Part shown: positions 17,801 to 25,730 of the stretch, piece by piece
Position numbering within the stretch: position 1 is the stretch's first letter
Layout: each line of letters opens with the position of its first letter
Assembly: GCF_014203425.1 (NCBI RefSeq)
Contig: NZ_JACHJC010000001.1
Location: forward strand, 4,490,001-4,554,000
Length of the DNA: 64,000 nt
Origin: Micromonospora echinospora
GTDB taxonomy: Bacteria; Actinomycetota; Actinomycetes; Mycobacteriales; Micromonosporaceae
Direction of reading: 5' to 3'
The notes under the pieces: model-generated
Told to the model about the DNA's origin: nothing
The model's database searches: none
The model's input: the letters and a program-made list of their open reading frames with translations, nothing else
Program-made: the position numbers and the translations under genes

Positions 17801-18488
17801 CGGCGACCAGCAGGTCGGCGAGGGCGTGCCCCTGCTGGTCGCGCATCCGATAGTCCAGCGCCGCGCCCACCGCCGCCACCAGCGCCGCCCCGCCCAGCGG
17901 ACCGGGCCGACCGTCGAGGTAGCCACGCAGCGCCGGGCCCAGCTCCGGATCGACGGAGACCCGTGCGGTGGAGGCGGCCTGGCCGGCCAGCGACTCCAGC
18001 AGTTTCTGCCCGGCGGCGCGGCCTTTCGCGGCGGACGGCAGGGCCGGGGCGGGTGTGCCGTCCCGGCGCGGGATCAGCATCCGTCGCCAGCCGGCCGGGA
18101 CCTCGAACGCGTCCTCGTCCGGCAGCTCACCGGCGGGCGACGGCGCCCCGGCCGGGTCACTACCGGCCGAACCAGCGCCGGCCGAACCAGCGCCGGCCGG
18201 ATCGGCGCCGGCCGCTTCCGGGTCGTGGCCCGGCGCAGTCGGCTCGACGACGGGCGCTCCGGTGTGCCCGGCGGAAGGCGCGACTGTCGTCTCGGCGTAC
18301 CCCTTGCGCAGTTTCTCCGCGATCAGCCGGTCGGCGTGCGCGGCGGCCTCGGCCGGCGAACCCAGCTCCTTGACCTGGGTGCGGCCCTGGGAGCCGATGG
18401 ATCCATAGCGGACCGTCACCGTCGCGTCGCTCTGCCCGACCTCCCAGAACTTGGCCGAACCGCCGCCCACGAACTCGAATCTGCGCAC
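14802..18488 (-). CDS. WGR- and DUF4132-domain protein (MolR/YehI-like)
   Basis: 1228 aa, first gene of the five-gene operon. Residues 1-70 are a WGR domain (FVGGGSAKFWEV, YGSIGSQGR), found in PARPs and MolR proteins and thought to bind nucleic acid. A Pro/Ala/Gly linker with PAGAGSAGAGSAG repeats spans about 85-130. The central part is helical and HEAT-like. The C-terminal 250 residues are the DUF4132 domain (FTVGFDEQLKPYVVDG, LAADQIRRFETAMVTGRRW). GTG at 18488 has AAGGAG five bases upstream. Named after E. coli molR, once linked to molybdate regulation; real function unsettled. Confidence 0.88.
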   Translation of the reverse strand: MRRFEFVGGGSAKFWEVGQSDATVTVRYGSIGSQGRTQVKELGSPAEAAAHADRLIAEKLRKGYAETTVAPSAGHTGAPVVEPTAPGHDPEAAGADPAGAGSAGAGSAGSDPAGAPSPAGELPDEDAFEVPAGWRRMLIPRRDGTPAPALPSAAKGRAAGQKLLESLAGQAASTARVSVDPELGPALRGYLDGRPGPLGGAALVAAVGAALDYRMRDQQGHALADLLVADLGPAGAAVAATEQITVAAGSVPSFPLSRTEATNAHNYIHWRLRRSVLRRVRAHLAAAGDADYGAARAALVPYRSGPLPARAVTSFLLPTEREWVARDVADVAREGGPLLAELLLCAVDDVDAVHALQGQQTVYRLMYDMAPIVTATAAVGSPIAPVLIGWFDHEHSGGDARQRLVSLLAALPGDEPMAALLDRLDRRYVPPAVTEMLRRFPVRGVRLLSPAAEGRSPAAREAATLLRAHVLANPAAVEAALPVLTPAQRERIEQVRDSASGLPVAGPDRLPPVLVTPPWSVRRTRSAPPVLSGLDRPAGSTTAWLPGERERWAAIVPGWSGYWRGNDMTVLAAEVAAGGAGSYAAIHFFVRAGEELARPLLPGWRPDESWGADGWMLRLAGRYELDALPAALHLARTAPKSVGEVLLPYADGEVADLMADWLDRLKTVRPVARAWLRRHPEFATRALLPAALGAPGSRRRAAERALRLVAAEHRDLVLGVAREHGEEALAAATVMLDADPLAQLPARMPSLPAWLDPAVLPQVLLRDRSAALPADAVRHLCTMLAISSPGEPYPGVEIVRAACDTDSLAEFAWALFECWQGAGAPSKDGWAFTGLGLLGDDSTARQLAPLVRAWPGESQHTRAVTGLEVLAQIGTDVALMHLYGISQKVKFRGLREQAARKVIEVADGLGLTPEQLGDRLVPDLGLDADGSLILDYGPRRFTVGFDEQLKPYVVDGAGARRKDLPKPGARDDATLAPAAHKRFAGLKKDVRTLAADQIRRFETAMVTGRRWPAADFRRYFLSHPLLWHVVRRLVWVTVDDAGAVGAAFRVAEDRTLADVDDETYTLPDDATVTIAHPLHLGAAVPAWAEVFADYEILQPFPQLGREVHRLDEAERTEKLLHRHMGVTVPAGRLLSLERRGWRRGAPQDAGIQSWLEREVPGGRAVVIDLDPGIAVGLVDMFPDQKIEAIWVNDVPYGDWFQRGGKVRLRDLDDVTVSEVLRDLAEVTR

Positions 18489-18551
18489 ACCGTCTCCTTG
18501 ATCGCCCGCAGTGTGCGGGGACCATAACCGGCCCCACCGACAGCGCGAAGA

Positions 18552-18881
18552 TCAGGTGATCAGCAGCGCCCCGACGACGATCAGCGGCACCGAGACGAAC
18601 AGGAAGATGCCGACGCCGGTAAGCACGCGGCCACCACCGCCGTCCTCCCGCTCCGGCGCCAGGCCGAACGCCGACCGGGCCGGCAGCATGCCGATGCGGC
18701 TCAACGTGAGGTCGCCGGTCATCCCGATCACGGCGCCGACGAGCATGAACGCGACGCCGAGCCGATGGACGAAGTTCCCGCCACCGACCGCGACCCAGAT
18801 GCCGACCGCGGCAGCGATCACCACCGCGGCGATCAGGAAGAGCACGAGCGCCTCCCGCAGACCCCTGACCACCGTCGACAT
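18552..18881 (-). CDS. Small membrane protein of unknown function
   Basis: 109 aa with three hydrophobic stretches: residues about 12-32 (LVLFLIAAVVIAAAVGIWVAV), 40-58 (LGVAFMLVGAVIGMTGDL) and 88-108 (GVGIFLFVSVPLIVVGALL). A charged, Gly-rich loop (APEREDGGGG) separates the last two. ATG start at 18881. I do not recognise a family. It sits between the WGR gene and a rightward phosphatase gene and is probably transcribed alone. Confidence 0.7.
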   Translation of the reverse strand: MSTVVRGLREALVLFLIAAVVIAAAVGIWVAVGGGNFVHRLGVAFMLVGAVIGMTGDLTLSRIGMLPARSAFGLAPEREDGGGGRVLTGVGIFLFVSVPLIVVGALLIT

Positions 18882-19011
18882 GTGCGCCCTCCCGCCCCGG
18901 ACCGTCCCGAGCCGTGGGACATCCTGCCGGGTCGATGCCCTGCCGCGCAGCCCTCGCGAGCCACCCGTCCGGCGCGGTTATCCCCCGCCGTGCCCGGGTA
19001 CCGGGAGCCGC

Positions 19012-19743
19012 ATGGCGGAGTTGGCATCGCTCTGGATCGTCCGGCACGGGGAGAGCACGGCGAACGTCGCGGCCACGGCGGCCGAGACGTCCGGCGCCGA
19101 GCTGATCGACCTCACCCACCGGGACGCCGACGTGCCGCTGTCGCCCACCGGCGAGGAGCAGGCGCGGGCGACCGCCCGGTGGCTGGCCGAGCTGCCGGAC
19201 TCGCAACGGCCGGACGTGGCGGTGGTGTCGCCGTACCTGCGGGCCGTGCGGACCGCCGAGCTGGCACTGGACGGCACCGGGATCCCGGCAAGCGTCGACG
19301 AGCGGCTGCGCGACCGGGAGCTGGGCATCCTCGACGGGCTCACCGGCCACGGCGTGACCCGGCGCTACCCGGATGAGGCGCAGCGGCGCACCCGGCTCGG
19401 CAAGTTCTACTACCGGCCGCCCGGCGGCGAGTCCTGGACCGACGTGGCGCTGCGGCTGCGGGCGCTGCTGGGCGACCTGCGCCGCGACCACGAGGGGGGC
19501 CGGGTGCTGCTGTTCGGCCACGACGCGCTGGTCTTCCTGCTGCGCTACCTGGTGGAGGGGCTCACCGAGGCGGAGCTGATGGCGCTGACCCGCGAGCACG
19601 TGATCGCCAACTGCTCGGTCACCGGCTGGCACGCCGACGACTCCGGCCGGCTCGTGCCGGACGTGTTCAACGACGTCGCCCACCTGCGCCGGCAGGGGGC
19701 GAAGCCCACCAGGGAGGACGAGGTCCATGCCGAGCCGGTCTGA
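19012..19743 (+). CDS. Histidine phosphatase (phosphoglycerate-mutase-like) family protein
   Basis: 243 aa. The RHG motif (IVRHGES, His12) provides the phosphorylated histidine, and LLFGHDAL holds the second catalytic His. LSPTGEEQARATARWL is also typical. ATG at 19012 has GGGAG five bases before it. It overlaps the nnrD gene by 17 bases, so the two are cotranscribed. The substrate is unknown; small metabolites and nucleotides are common for this family. Confidence 0.87.
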   Translation: MAELASLWIVRHGESTANVAATAAETSGAELIDLTHRDADVPLSPTGEEQARATARWLAELPDSQRPDVAVVSPYLRAVRTAELALDGTGIPASVDERLRDRELGILDGLTGHGVTRRYPDEAQRRTRLGKFYYRPPGGESWTDVALRLRALLGDLRRDHEGGRVLLFGHDALVFLLRYLVEGLTEAELMALTREHVIANCSVTGWHADDSGRLVPDVFNDVAHLRRQGAKPTREDEVHAEPV

Positions 19744-20590
19744 CGTGATCACCCCCGCGTTGCTGCGGGACTGGGCGCTGCCGGTGCCCACCGGCGGCAA
19801 GGAGGCGCGCGGCACCGTGCTGGTGGTCGGCGGTTCCCGGTTCACCCCCGGCGCGGTGCTGCTGGCCGGGGTGGCCGCGCTGCGGGCCGGGGCCGGGGTG
19901 CTCCAGCTCGCCGCGGCCGAGTCGACGGCCGCGTCGCTGAGCATCCAGGTGCCCGAGGCGCTCGTGGTGGGCCTGCCGGAGACCGACGACGGCGCGGTCC
20001 GCGGCGACCCGGGCGACCTGCTCGGCGGCCTGGTCGCCGAGGCGGACGTGGTGGCGGTCGGCCCCGGCCTGAAGGACATCGACGCCACCGGGGAACTGCT
20101 GCGCCTGGTCCTGGACGCGGCCGGCCGGAAGACCGCGCTGGTGCTCGACGCGTACGCGCTGGGCGCGCTCAGCCACGCCCCGGACCTGCTGGTCGGCTCC
20201 GGCCGCAAGGTGGTGCTCACCCCCAACCTGACCGAGGCGAAGCACCTGCTGCACCGCGATCCGGGCGACGACCTGGACGCCGAGGCGGTGGAACTGGCCG
20301 GCCGGTACGACGCGGTGGTGTCGCTCTACGGGCACATCGCGACGCCGGACGGCCGGGCCTGGCGGGAGGAGAGCGGTGACGCCGGGCTGGGCACCTCGGG
20401 CAGCGGCGACGTGCGCTCCGGGCTGCTCGCGGGCCTGCTCTCCCGGGGCGCCGACCCGGCGCAGGCCGCCTGCTGGGCCGCGTTCGCGCACGCGGTGAGC
20501 GGGCAGCGGCTGGTCCCCCGGTACGGGCGGATCGGCTTCCTCGCCCGGGAACTGCTCGACGAGATCCCGTACACGATCGCCACGGTCTGA
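19727..20590 (+). CDS. nnrD: ADP-dependent NAD(P)H-hydrate dehydratase
   Basis: 287 aa, the C-terminal NnrD-type domain alone. Repairs damaged NADHX/NADPHX by ATP- or ADP-dependent dehydration, in the cytoplasm. The ribokinase-like fold is visible: GTVLVVGGSRFTPGA at the N-terminus, VAVGPGLKD, KVVLTPNLTEAKHL, and the catalytic anion-hole/Asp motif GTSGSGDV. The epimerase (NnrE) half is not fused or adjacent here. ATG at 19727 lies within the end of the phosphatase gene. Confidence 0.9.
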   Translation: MPSRSDVITPALLRDWALPVPTGGKEARGTVLVVGGSRFTPGAVLLAGVAALRAGAGVLQLAAAESTAASLSIQVPEALVVGLPETDDGAVRGDPGDLLGGLVAEADVVAVGPGLKDIDATGELLRLVLDAAGRKTALVLDAYALGALSHAPDLLVGSGRKVVLTPNLTEAKHLLHRDPGDDLDAEAVELAGRYDAVVSLYGHIATPDGRAWREESGDAGLGTSGSGDVRSGLLAGLLSRGADPAQAACWAAFAHAVSGQRLVPRYGRIGFLARELLDEIPYTIATV

Positions 20591-20735
20591 CGATCCACGG
20601 CTCGGCGGGGTGAGGTGTGTAACAACCCGCCATCGGTGGGCGCTGTTGCGGCGAGGCGTGCAGCCTGCGCGTCTCCACCGGGCCGTACCCCCGTCCAGGG
20701 AGCGGCCCGGCCGCACCAACCCCCTGGGAGTCTGT

Positions 20736-22220
20736 GTGAACAATCTCCGTCGCAAGACACTCGGCGCCGCGTCCGCCGTGACGCTCGGCGCCGGTCTCGC
20801 CCTGATCGGCGTCCCGGCGCCGGTGGCGGCCGCCGGACCGGAGACGTCGTACCTGGTCCTCGCCCCGCAGGGCAACGGCACCGCCAAGGCCGCGGCGCGG
20901 GTGGCCGCCGCCGACGGCACTGTCGTCGCCGCGTACGACAAGATCGGCGTGCTCGTCGCGCGCTCGTCCGCCCCGGACTTCGCCACCCGGGTGGCCGGCG
21001 CCGGCGTCGAGTCGGTCGCCTCCACCGCCGGTCTGGGCACCGCCCTCGACGAGGGCGAGACGGTCGAGGTCCCGGCCGCCGACATGGTCCGCGCCGCGGG
21101 CGACCCGACCGCCGAGCCGCTGTACGGCCAGCAGTGGGACATGGACATGATCCGCGTCCCGCAGGCCCACGCGGTCACCGGCGGCAGCCCGTCCGTGGTG
21201 GTGGGCGTGCTGGACAGCGGCATCTCCAGCAGCCACCCGGACCTGGCGACCCAGATCGCCAAGGACAAGAGCACGTCCTGCATCGGCGGCGTCACCGACA
21301 CCGCCGAGCCGGCGTGGAACCCGACCACCAGCGATCACGGCACCCACGTGGCGGGCACCATCGCCGCCGCGGTCAACGGCGTCGGCGTCACCGGTGTCGC
21401 CCCGGGCGTGAAGGTCGCCGCCGTGAAGGTGGTGAACGACGACGGCTACATCTTCCCGGAGGCCGCGGTCTGCGGGTTCATGTGGGCCGCCGAGCACGGC
21501 TTCAAGCTCACCAACAACAGCTACTACATCGACCCGTGGCAGCTGAACTGCCGCAACGACGCCCGCCAGCGTCCGGTGTGGCAGGCCGTGCAGCGGGCGC
21601 TGCGCTACTCGCAGTCGCAGGGCGTGCTGCACGTGGCGTCGGCCGGCAACGCGAACTTCGACCTGGCCCACAAGATCACCGACACCGGCAGCCCGAACAA
21701 CGGCACGCCGGAGGAGCGCCAGAACCTCACCAACGCCTGCCTGGTCCTGCCGGCCGAGGCGCCCGGCGTGGTGACCGTCGCCGCCGTCGGCCCGACCGGT
21801 GACAAGAGCTACTACTCCTCGTACGGCCAGGGCGTCATCGACGTGACCGCGCCCGGTGGCGACACCCGGTTCCGGACCCGGGGCGCGGCCTCGACGTCCA
21901 CCGACGGCATCCTGTCCACCACCTTCAACACCGCCACCCGCACCAACGGGTGGGGCTACAAGCAGGGCACCTCGATGTCCGGCCCGCACGCCGCCGGCGT
22001 CGCGGCGCTGGCACTGTCCGCGCACCCGGGCATGACGCCGGGCCAGCTCTCCTCGTTCCTGGAGCGCACGGCGGTGGCGAAGTCCTGCCCGGCGGGCGTG
22101 TACAACCCGGTGCCGCTGATCCCGGCGGGCCCGAACGCCTACGACGCGACCTGCTCCGGCGGGAAGCGCAACGGGTTCTACGGCGCCGGTGTCGTCGACG
22201 CGTACAACGCGGTGAAGTAG
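20736..22220 (+). CDS. Secreted S8-family (subtilisin-like) serine protease
   Basis: 494 aa. GTG at 20736 gives MNNLRRKTLGAASAV, a classic signal peptide ending near VAAAGPE. A short propeptide-like region (about 35-120) precedes the catalytic domain, which holds all three triad residues: Asp in VLDSGISS, His in HGTHVAGT, and Ser in GTSMSGPHAAG. The oxyanion Asn is in ASAGNANF. Several Cys residues may form disulfides outside the cell. A strong terminator follows. The 145-bp upstream gap holds no gene; the promoter must lie there. Confidence 0.92.
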   Translation: MNNLRRKTLGAASAVTLGAGLALIGVPAPVAAAGPETSYLVLAPQGNGTAKAAARVAAADGTVVAAYDKIGVLVARSSAPDFATRVAGAGVESVASTAGLGTALDEGETVEVPAADMVRAAGDPTAEPLYGQQWDMDMIRVPQAHAVTGGSPSVVVGVLDSGISSSHPDLATQIAKDKSTSCIGGVTDTAEPAWNPTTSDHGTHVAGTIAAAVNGVGVTGVAPGVKVAAVKVVNDDGYIFPEAAVCGFMWAAEHGFKLTNNSYYIDPWQLNCRNDARQRPVWQAVQRALRYSQSQGVLHVASAGNANFDLAHKITDTGSPNNGTPEERQNLTNACLVLPAEAPGVVTVAAVGPTGDKSYYSSYGQGVIDVTAPGGDTRFRTRGAASTSTDGILSTTFNTATRTNGWGYKQGTSMSGPHAAGVAALALSAHPGMTPGQLSSFLERTAVAKSCPAGVYNPVPLIPAGPNAYDATCSGGKRNGFYGAGVVDAYNAVK

Positions 22221-22235
22221 ACAGCGATCCCCGTG

Positions 22236-22267
22236 GACCGGGCCCGGCGCGTTTGCCGGGCCCGGTC
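22236..22267 (+). terminator. Terminator of the S8 protease gene
   Basis: A perfect 13-bp stem (GACCGGGCCCGGC and its complement) with a six-base loop, followed by TGTTTGT, begins 16 bases after the stop. Confidence 0.88.
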
Positions 22268-22326
22268 TGTTTGTCCTGGTCGGGCGCCGGGTAGGGGGGC
22301 ACCGTCAGCCGACTTAGGAGGTAACG

Positions 22327-22827
22327 GTGTCCACCGACGCGATCGTCCTGCTCAAGGAGGACCACAAGGAGATCCGCCGCCTGTTCAAGGCCTTCCAGGA
22401 GGCCGAGGAGGGACCGGCGAGCAAGCGCGGGAAGATCGTCAAGCAGATCCTCGAGGCTCTGACGGTGCACACCTACCTGGAGAACGAGGTGATGTACCCG
22501 GAGGTCCGCAAGCTGGTGCCCGACGTCGAGGACGACATCCTGGAGTCGTACGAGGAGCACCACGTCGCGGACGTGCTCTGCTTCGAGCTGTTCACCATGG
22601 ACGCCGACGACGAGCGGTTCAACGCCAAGACGACGGTGCTGATCGAGAACGTGCTGCACCACGTCGAGGAGGAGGAGCAGGAGTGGTTCCCGAAGGTCCG
22701 CGAGGCGCTCGGCCGTAACCAGCTCCAGGAGATCGGCCAGCGCATGCTCGACCTGCGCCCGAAGGCCCCGAAGACGCCGACCGCCCCGAAGGCGCTGAAG
22801 AAGTCGCTGGACGCCATTGTCGCCTGA
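22327..22827 (+). CDS. Hemerythrin HHE-domain protein
   Basis: 166 aa. A cytoplasmic four-helix bundle with iron ligands spaced as in the HHE family: His in LLKEDHKEIRRLF, HTYLENEVMYPE (His and Glu), EEHHV, and HHVEEEEQEWFP. Such proteins bind di-iron and sense oxygen, NO or oxidative stress. The C-terminal 25 residues are Lys/Pro-rich (APKTPTAPKALKK). GTG start at 22327 has AGGAGG seven bases upstream. It stands alone between two strong terminators. Confidence 0.9.
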   Translation: MSTDAIVLLKEDHKEIRRLFKAFQEAEEGPASKRGKIVKQILEALTVHTYLENEVMYPEVRKLVPDVEDDILESYEEHHVADVLCFELFTMDADDERFNAKTTVLIENVLHHVEEEEQEWFPKVREALGRNQLQEIGQRMLDLRPKAPKTPTAPKALKKSLDAIVA

Positions 22828-22840
22828 CACCGCGCCCCGA

Positions 22841-22884
22841 ACGCGAGCGGGACCGCCCCTTCCACCGGGCGGTCCCGCTCGCGT
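22841..22884. terminator. Bidirectional terminator between hemerythrin and SDR genes
   Basis: A perfect 18-bp inverted repeat (ACGCGAGCGGGACCGCCC and its complement) with an eight-base loop lies between the convergent stops at 22827 and 22890. Confidence 0.92.
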
Positions 22885-22889
22885 CGTGC

Positions 22890-23696
22890 TCAGTCGCCGG
22901 AGCCCGGCTCGGCCATCTTGCGGTGCTGCTCGGCCTTCAGCCGGTCCGGGATGATCTTGCCGGCGGCCACCTGGATCTTGTTGACCAGCGACCCGGCGGC
23001 GACCTTGTGCTCCCCCTTCATCAGCGCCTCGAACGCGTCCTCGGCCACCTTCCGGGGGTCGTCCTTGGGGCCCTGACCGACCCGGGTGTCCGCCATGTCG
23101 GCCCGGTCGAAGAACTCGGTGTCGGTCGGGCCGGGCATCAGCGAGGTCACCGTGACGCCGGTGTCCTTCAGCTCGTTGCGCACCCCCTCGGCGAAGGACT
23201 GCACGAACGACTTCGAGGCGTTGTAGACCGCCTGGTACGCCCCCGGCATGGTGGCGGCGATGGACGAGGTGAACAGCACCCGTCCGGCGCCCCGGCGGAC
23301 CATCTCCGGCAGCAGCAGCTTGGCCAGGTGCACTGTCGAACGGACGTTAAGGTCGATCACGGTGAGCTCGTCGGCCAGGTCGGTGCCGCCGACGAAGCCC
23401 CCGCCCGCGCCGCGCCCGGCGTTGAGCGCCAGCGCGTCCACCGGGCGGCCCAGGCCGGTCACCTCGCCGGCCAGCCGTTCCACGCCCTCCGGGTCGGCCA
23501 GGTCCACCCGGACCGGGTACACCTCCGGACCGCCGTCGCGCCGCAGGTCGCCCGCCGCGCGCTCGATCGCCGCGTCCTCGGCGGTGACCACCACGTCGTA
23601 CCCGTGTTCGACGAACTGGACCGCCAGCTCGTACCCGATGCCGCTGGACGCGCCGGTCACCACGGCGAGCGGCCGTCCGGTGCTCGGTGTGGTCAT
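22890..23696 (-). CDS. Short-chain dehydrogenase/reductase
   Basis: 268 aa. Rossmann nucleotide-binding motif TGASSGIG (residues about 14-21), NAG motif ALNAGRG, catalytic Ser in FTSSIAA and Tyr/Lys in YNASK. This is the classical SDR layout, with preference for NADP suggested only weakly. Start ATG at 23696 has AGGAGG seven bases upstream. It is divergent from glyA, and the substrate is unknown. It does not look linked to the polyketide genes. Confidence 0.88.
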   Translation of the reverse strand: MTTPSTGRPLAVVTGASSGIGYELAVQFVEHGYDVVVTAEDAAIERAAGDLRRDGGPEVYPVRVDLADPEGVERLAGEVTGLGRPVDALALNAGRGAGGGFVGGTDLADELTVIDLNVRSTVHLAKLLLPEMVRRGAGRVLFTSSIAATMPGAYQAVYNASKSFVQSFAEGVRNELKDTGVTVTSLMPGPTDTEFFDRADMADTRVGQGPKDDPRKVAEDAFEALMKGEHKVAAGSLVNKIQVAAGKIIPDRLKAEQHRKMAEPGSGD

Positions 23697-23807
23697 GGTC
23701 GTGCCTCCTCTCCCCGGCCGGGTCGGGGCCGGCCCTCCCTCACGGTGTGCCCCGCGACGGGCGGCCCAACCCCGCCGGCCCGGGCCGGGCCGGTAGGATC
23801 GGCACAG

Positions 23808-23882
23808 GCCGTGACTGGCGCGTGGAGATGGAGCACCATCGGAGCGGCCTCGTCATGAGGACGCATGCCGAGCGCCTGGGCC
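23808..23882 (+). ncRNA. ZTP (pfl) riboswitch upstream of glyA
   Basis: The leader contains the two conserved halves of the ZTP/pfl aptamer: CGTGACTGGCG (23810-23820) and GCCGAGCGCCTGGGC (23867-23881). Between them are a small hairpin (GATGG-AGCA-CCATC), the GGAGC joiner, and a variable stem (CCTC...GAGG). The pseudoknot and alternative expression platform lie just before the AGGAGG of glyA. ZTP riboswitches sense ZMP/ZTP, the signal of 10-formyl-THF shortage, and switch on one-carbon genes such as glyA, which fits exactly. An ATG at 23865 inside the aptamer is therefore not the glyA start. Confidence 0.88.
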
Positions 23883-23906
23883 TTCCGCACGTCACCAGGA
23901 GGTCGC

Positions 23907-25343
23907 ATGTCGCGCAACGCCGAGTCCACCGCCTTCCGCAGCGCGCTGGAGGTCGTCCGCGGCGTCGAGCCGCGCGTCGCCGACGCCATCGCCGCGGAAC
24001 TGGCCGACCAGCGCGAGTCGCTCAAGCTCATCGCCAGCGAGAACTACGCCTCCCCCGCGACGCTGCTGGCCATGGGCAACTGGTTCAGCGACAAGTACGC
24101 CGAGGGCACCGTCGGGCGCCGGTTCTACGCCGGCTGCCAGAACGTCGACACCGTCGAGGCGCTCGCCGCCGAGCACGCCCGGGAGCTGTTCGGCGCGTCC
24201 CACGCGTACGTGCAGCCGCACTCGGGCATCGACGCCAACCTGGTCGCGTTCTGGGCGATCCTGGCCGACCGGGTCGAGTCCCCCGCTCTGAAGAAGGCGC
24301 AGGCCCGGCAGGTCAACGACCTCACCGAGGCCGACTGGTTCGCGCTGCGCCGCGAGCTGGGCAACCAGCGGATGCTGGGCATGTCGCTGGACGCCGGCGG
24401 CCACCTCACCCACGGCTTCCGGCCGAACATCTCCGGCAAGATGTTCGACCAGCGCAGCTACGGCACCGACCCGGCCACCGGCCTGATCGACTACGACCGG
24501 GTGGCCGAGGCGGCCCGCGAGTTCAAGCCGCTGATCCTGGTCGCCGGTTACTCCGCGTACCCCCGGAAGGTCAACTTCCGGATCATGCGGGAGATCGCCG
24601 ACTCGGTCGGCGCCACGTTCATGGTCGACATGGCCCACTTCGCCGGGCTGGTCGCCGGCAAGGTCTTCACCGGCGACTTCGACCCGGTGCCGCACGCGCA
24701 CATCGTCACCACCACCACGCACAAGTCGCTGCGCGGCCCGCGCGGCGGCATGGTGCTCTGCGGTCCGGAGCTGGCCGACCAGGTCGACCGGGGCTGCCCG
24801 ATGGTGCTGGGCGGGCCGCTGCCGCACGTGATGGCCGCCAAGGCTGTCGCGCTGGCCGAGGCGCGCCGGCCCGACTTCGCCGACTACGCCCAGCGGATCG
24901 TGGACAACGCGCAGGCGCTCGCCGACGGGCTGCTGCGCCGGGGCGCGACGCTGGTCACCGGCGGCACCGACAACCACCTGGTGCTCATCGACGTGTCCGG
25001 GTACGGCCTGACCGGCCGGCAGGCCGAGCAGGCGCTGCTGGACTCGGGCATCGTCACCAACCGCAACTCGGTGCCGCAGGACCCGAACGGCGCCTGGTAC
25101 ACCTCCGGCATCCGCATCGGCACCCCGGCGCTCACCACCCGGGGCCTCGGCGCCGCCGAGATGGACGCCACCGCCGAGCTGATCCACACCGTGCTCAGCC
25201 AGACCACGCCCGGCACCGGGCCGGACGGCGCCGCGTCGAAGGCGAAGTACGTGCTGGACCCGGCGGTCGCCGAGTCGGTCGGCAAGCAGGCCGCCGACCT
25301 GCTCACGCCGTTCCCGCTCTACCCGGCGGTCGACCTGGGCTGA
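23907..25343 (+). CDS. glyA: Serine hydroxymethyltransferase
   Basis: 478 aa. Interconverts serine and glycine with tetrahydrofolate using PLP. Motifs: [40 protein letters not shown], and the PLP-lysine motif [14 protein letters not shown]. It is somewhat longer than the common 420-aa form, having an insertion after the SDKYAEG region (HARELF...[11 protein letters not shown]), as in some actinobacterial paralogues. ATG at 23907 is preceded by AGGAGG. Regulated by the ZTP riboswitch in its leader and ended by a strong hairpin. Confidence 0.95.
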   Translation: MSRNAESTAFRSALEVVRGVEPRVADAIAAELADQRESLKLIASENYASPATLLAMGNWFSDKYAEGTVGRRFYAGCQNVDTVEALAAEHARELFGASHAYVQPHSGIDANLVAFWAILADRVESPALKKAQARQVNDLTEADWFALRRELGNQRMLGMSLDAGGHLTHGFRPNISGKMFDQRSYGTDPATGLIDYDRVAEAAREFKPLILVAGYSAYPRKVNFRIMREIADSVGATFMVDMAHFAGLVAGKVFTGDFDPVPHAHIVTTTTHKSLRGPRGGMVLCGPELADQVDRGCPMVLGGPLPHVMAAKAVALAEARRPDFADYAQRIVDNAQALADGLLRRGATLVTGGTDNHLVLIDVSGYGLTGRQAEQALLDSGIVTNRNSVPQDPNGAWYTSGIRIGTPALTTRGLGAAEMDATAELIHTVLSQTTPGTGPDGAASKAKYVLDPAVAESVGKQAADLLTPFPLYPAVDLG

Positions 25344-25362
25344 GCGCCTGAGCAACACGAAG

Positions 25363-25396
25363 CGGCACCCCGGGAGATCCTTCTCCCGGGGTGCCG
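25363..25396. terminator. Bidirectional terminator after glyA
   Basis: A perfect 14-bp stem (CGGCACCCCGGGAG and its complement) with a six-base loop lies between the convergent stops at 25343 and 25411. Confidence 0.92.
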
Positions 25397-25410
25397 GCGG
25401 TAACGGGGGG

Positions 25411-25662
25411 TCAGCGCAGCGGGCGCTTCAGGTGGTAGCGGTGGACCTCGGTGCTGCCCTGCACGTTGTTCACGTCCTCGGCGGCGGACACCAGTTCCCA
25501 GCCCTCCCGGCCGACCCGGTTCAGGTGCGCGATGGCGGTGTCGCCGTACGCGGTCACGTCGGTGCGTGACCCGTCCGGGCCGTACCACACGAACGAGACG
25601 TGGAAATTGCGTCCCTGACCCTGATACCGACGAACGAGCAACGCGTACTCCCAGGCAACCAT
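25411..25662 (-). CDS. Small conserved-looking protein (DUF4177-like)
   Basis: 83 aa from ATG at 25662 (MVAWEYALLVRRYQ). The sequence EYALLVRR...AIAHLNRVGREGWELVSA resembles the small DUF4177-type fold, in which a short beta-sheet precedes an NxxGxxGWELV motif. No catalytic residues are evident. It is transcribed towards the glyA terminator from an AT-richer 68-bp gap just past the HpgT-like gene and looks independent of both neighbours. Confidence 0.65.
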   Translation of the reverse strand: MVAWEYALLVRRYQGQGRNFHVSFVWYGPDGSRTDVTAYGDTAIAHLNRVGREGWELVSAAEDVNNVQGSTEVHRYHLKRPLR

Positions 25663-25730
25663 TCGTCCATTATCAACAGAGAAACGGCGCCAGGAAACAC
25701 GCGCTGTACCGGAACCCTGACACTCCGGCG

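Noticed and set aside
23865..23906. Upstream ATG as the glyA start (14 extra residues)
   Set aside because: It lies inside the ZTP aptamer and has no ribosome site; the ATG at 23907 has AGGAGG at good spacing.
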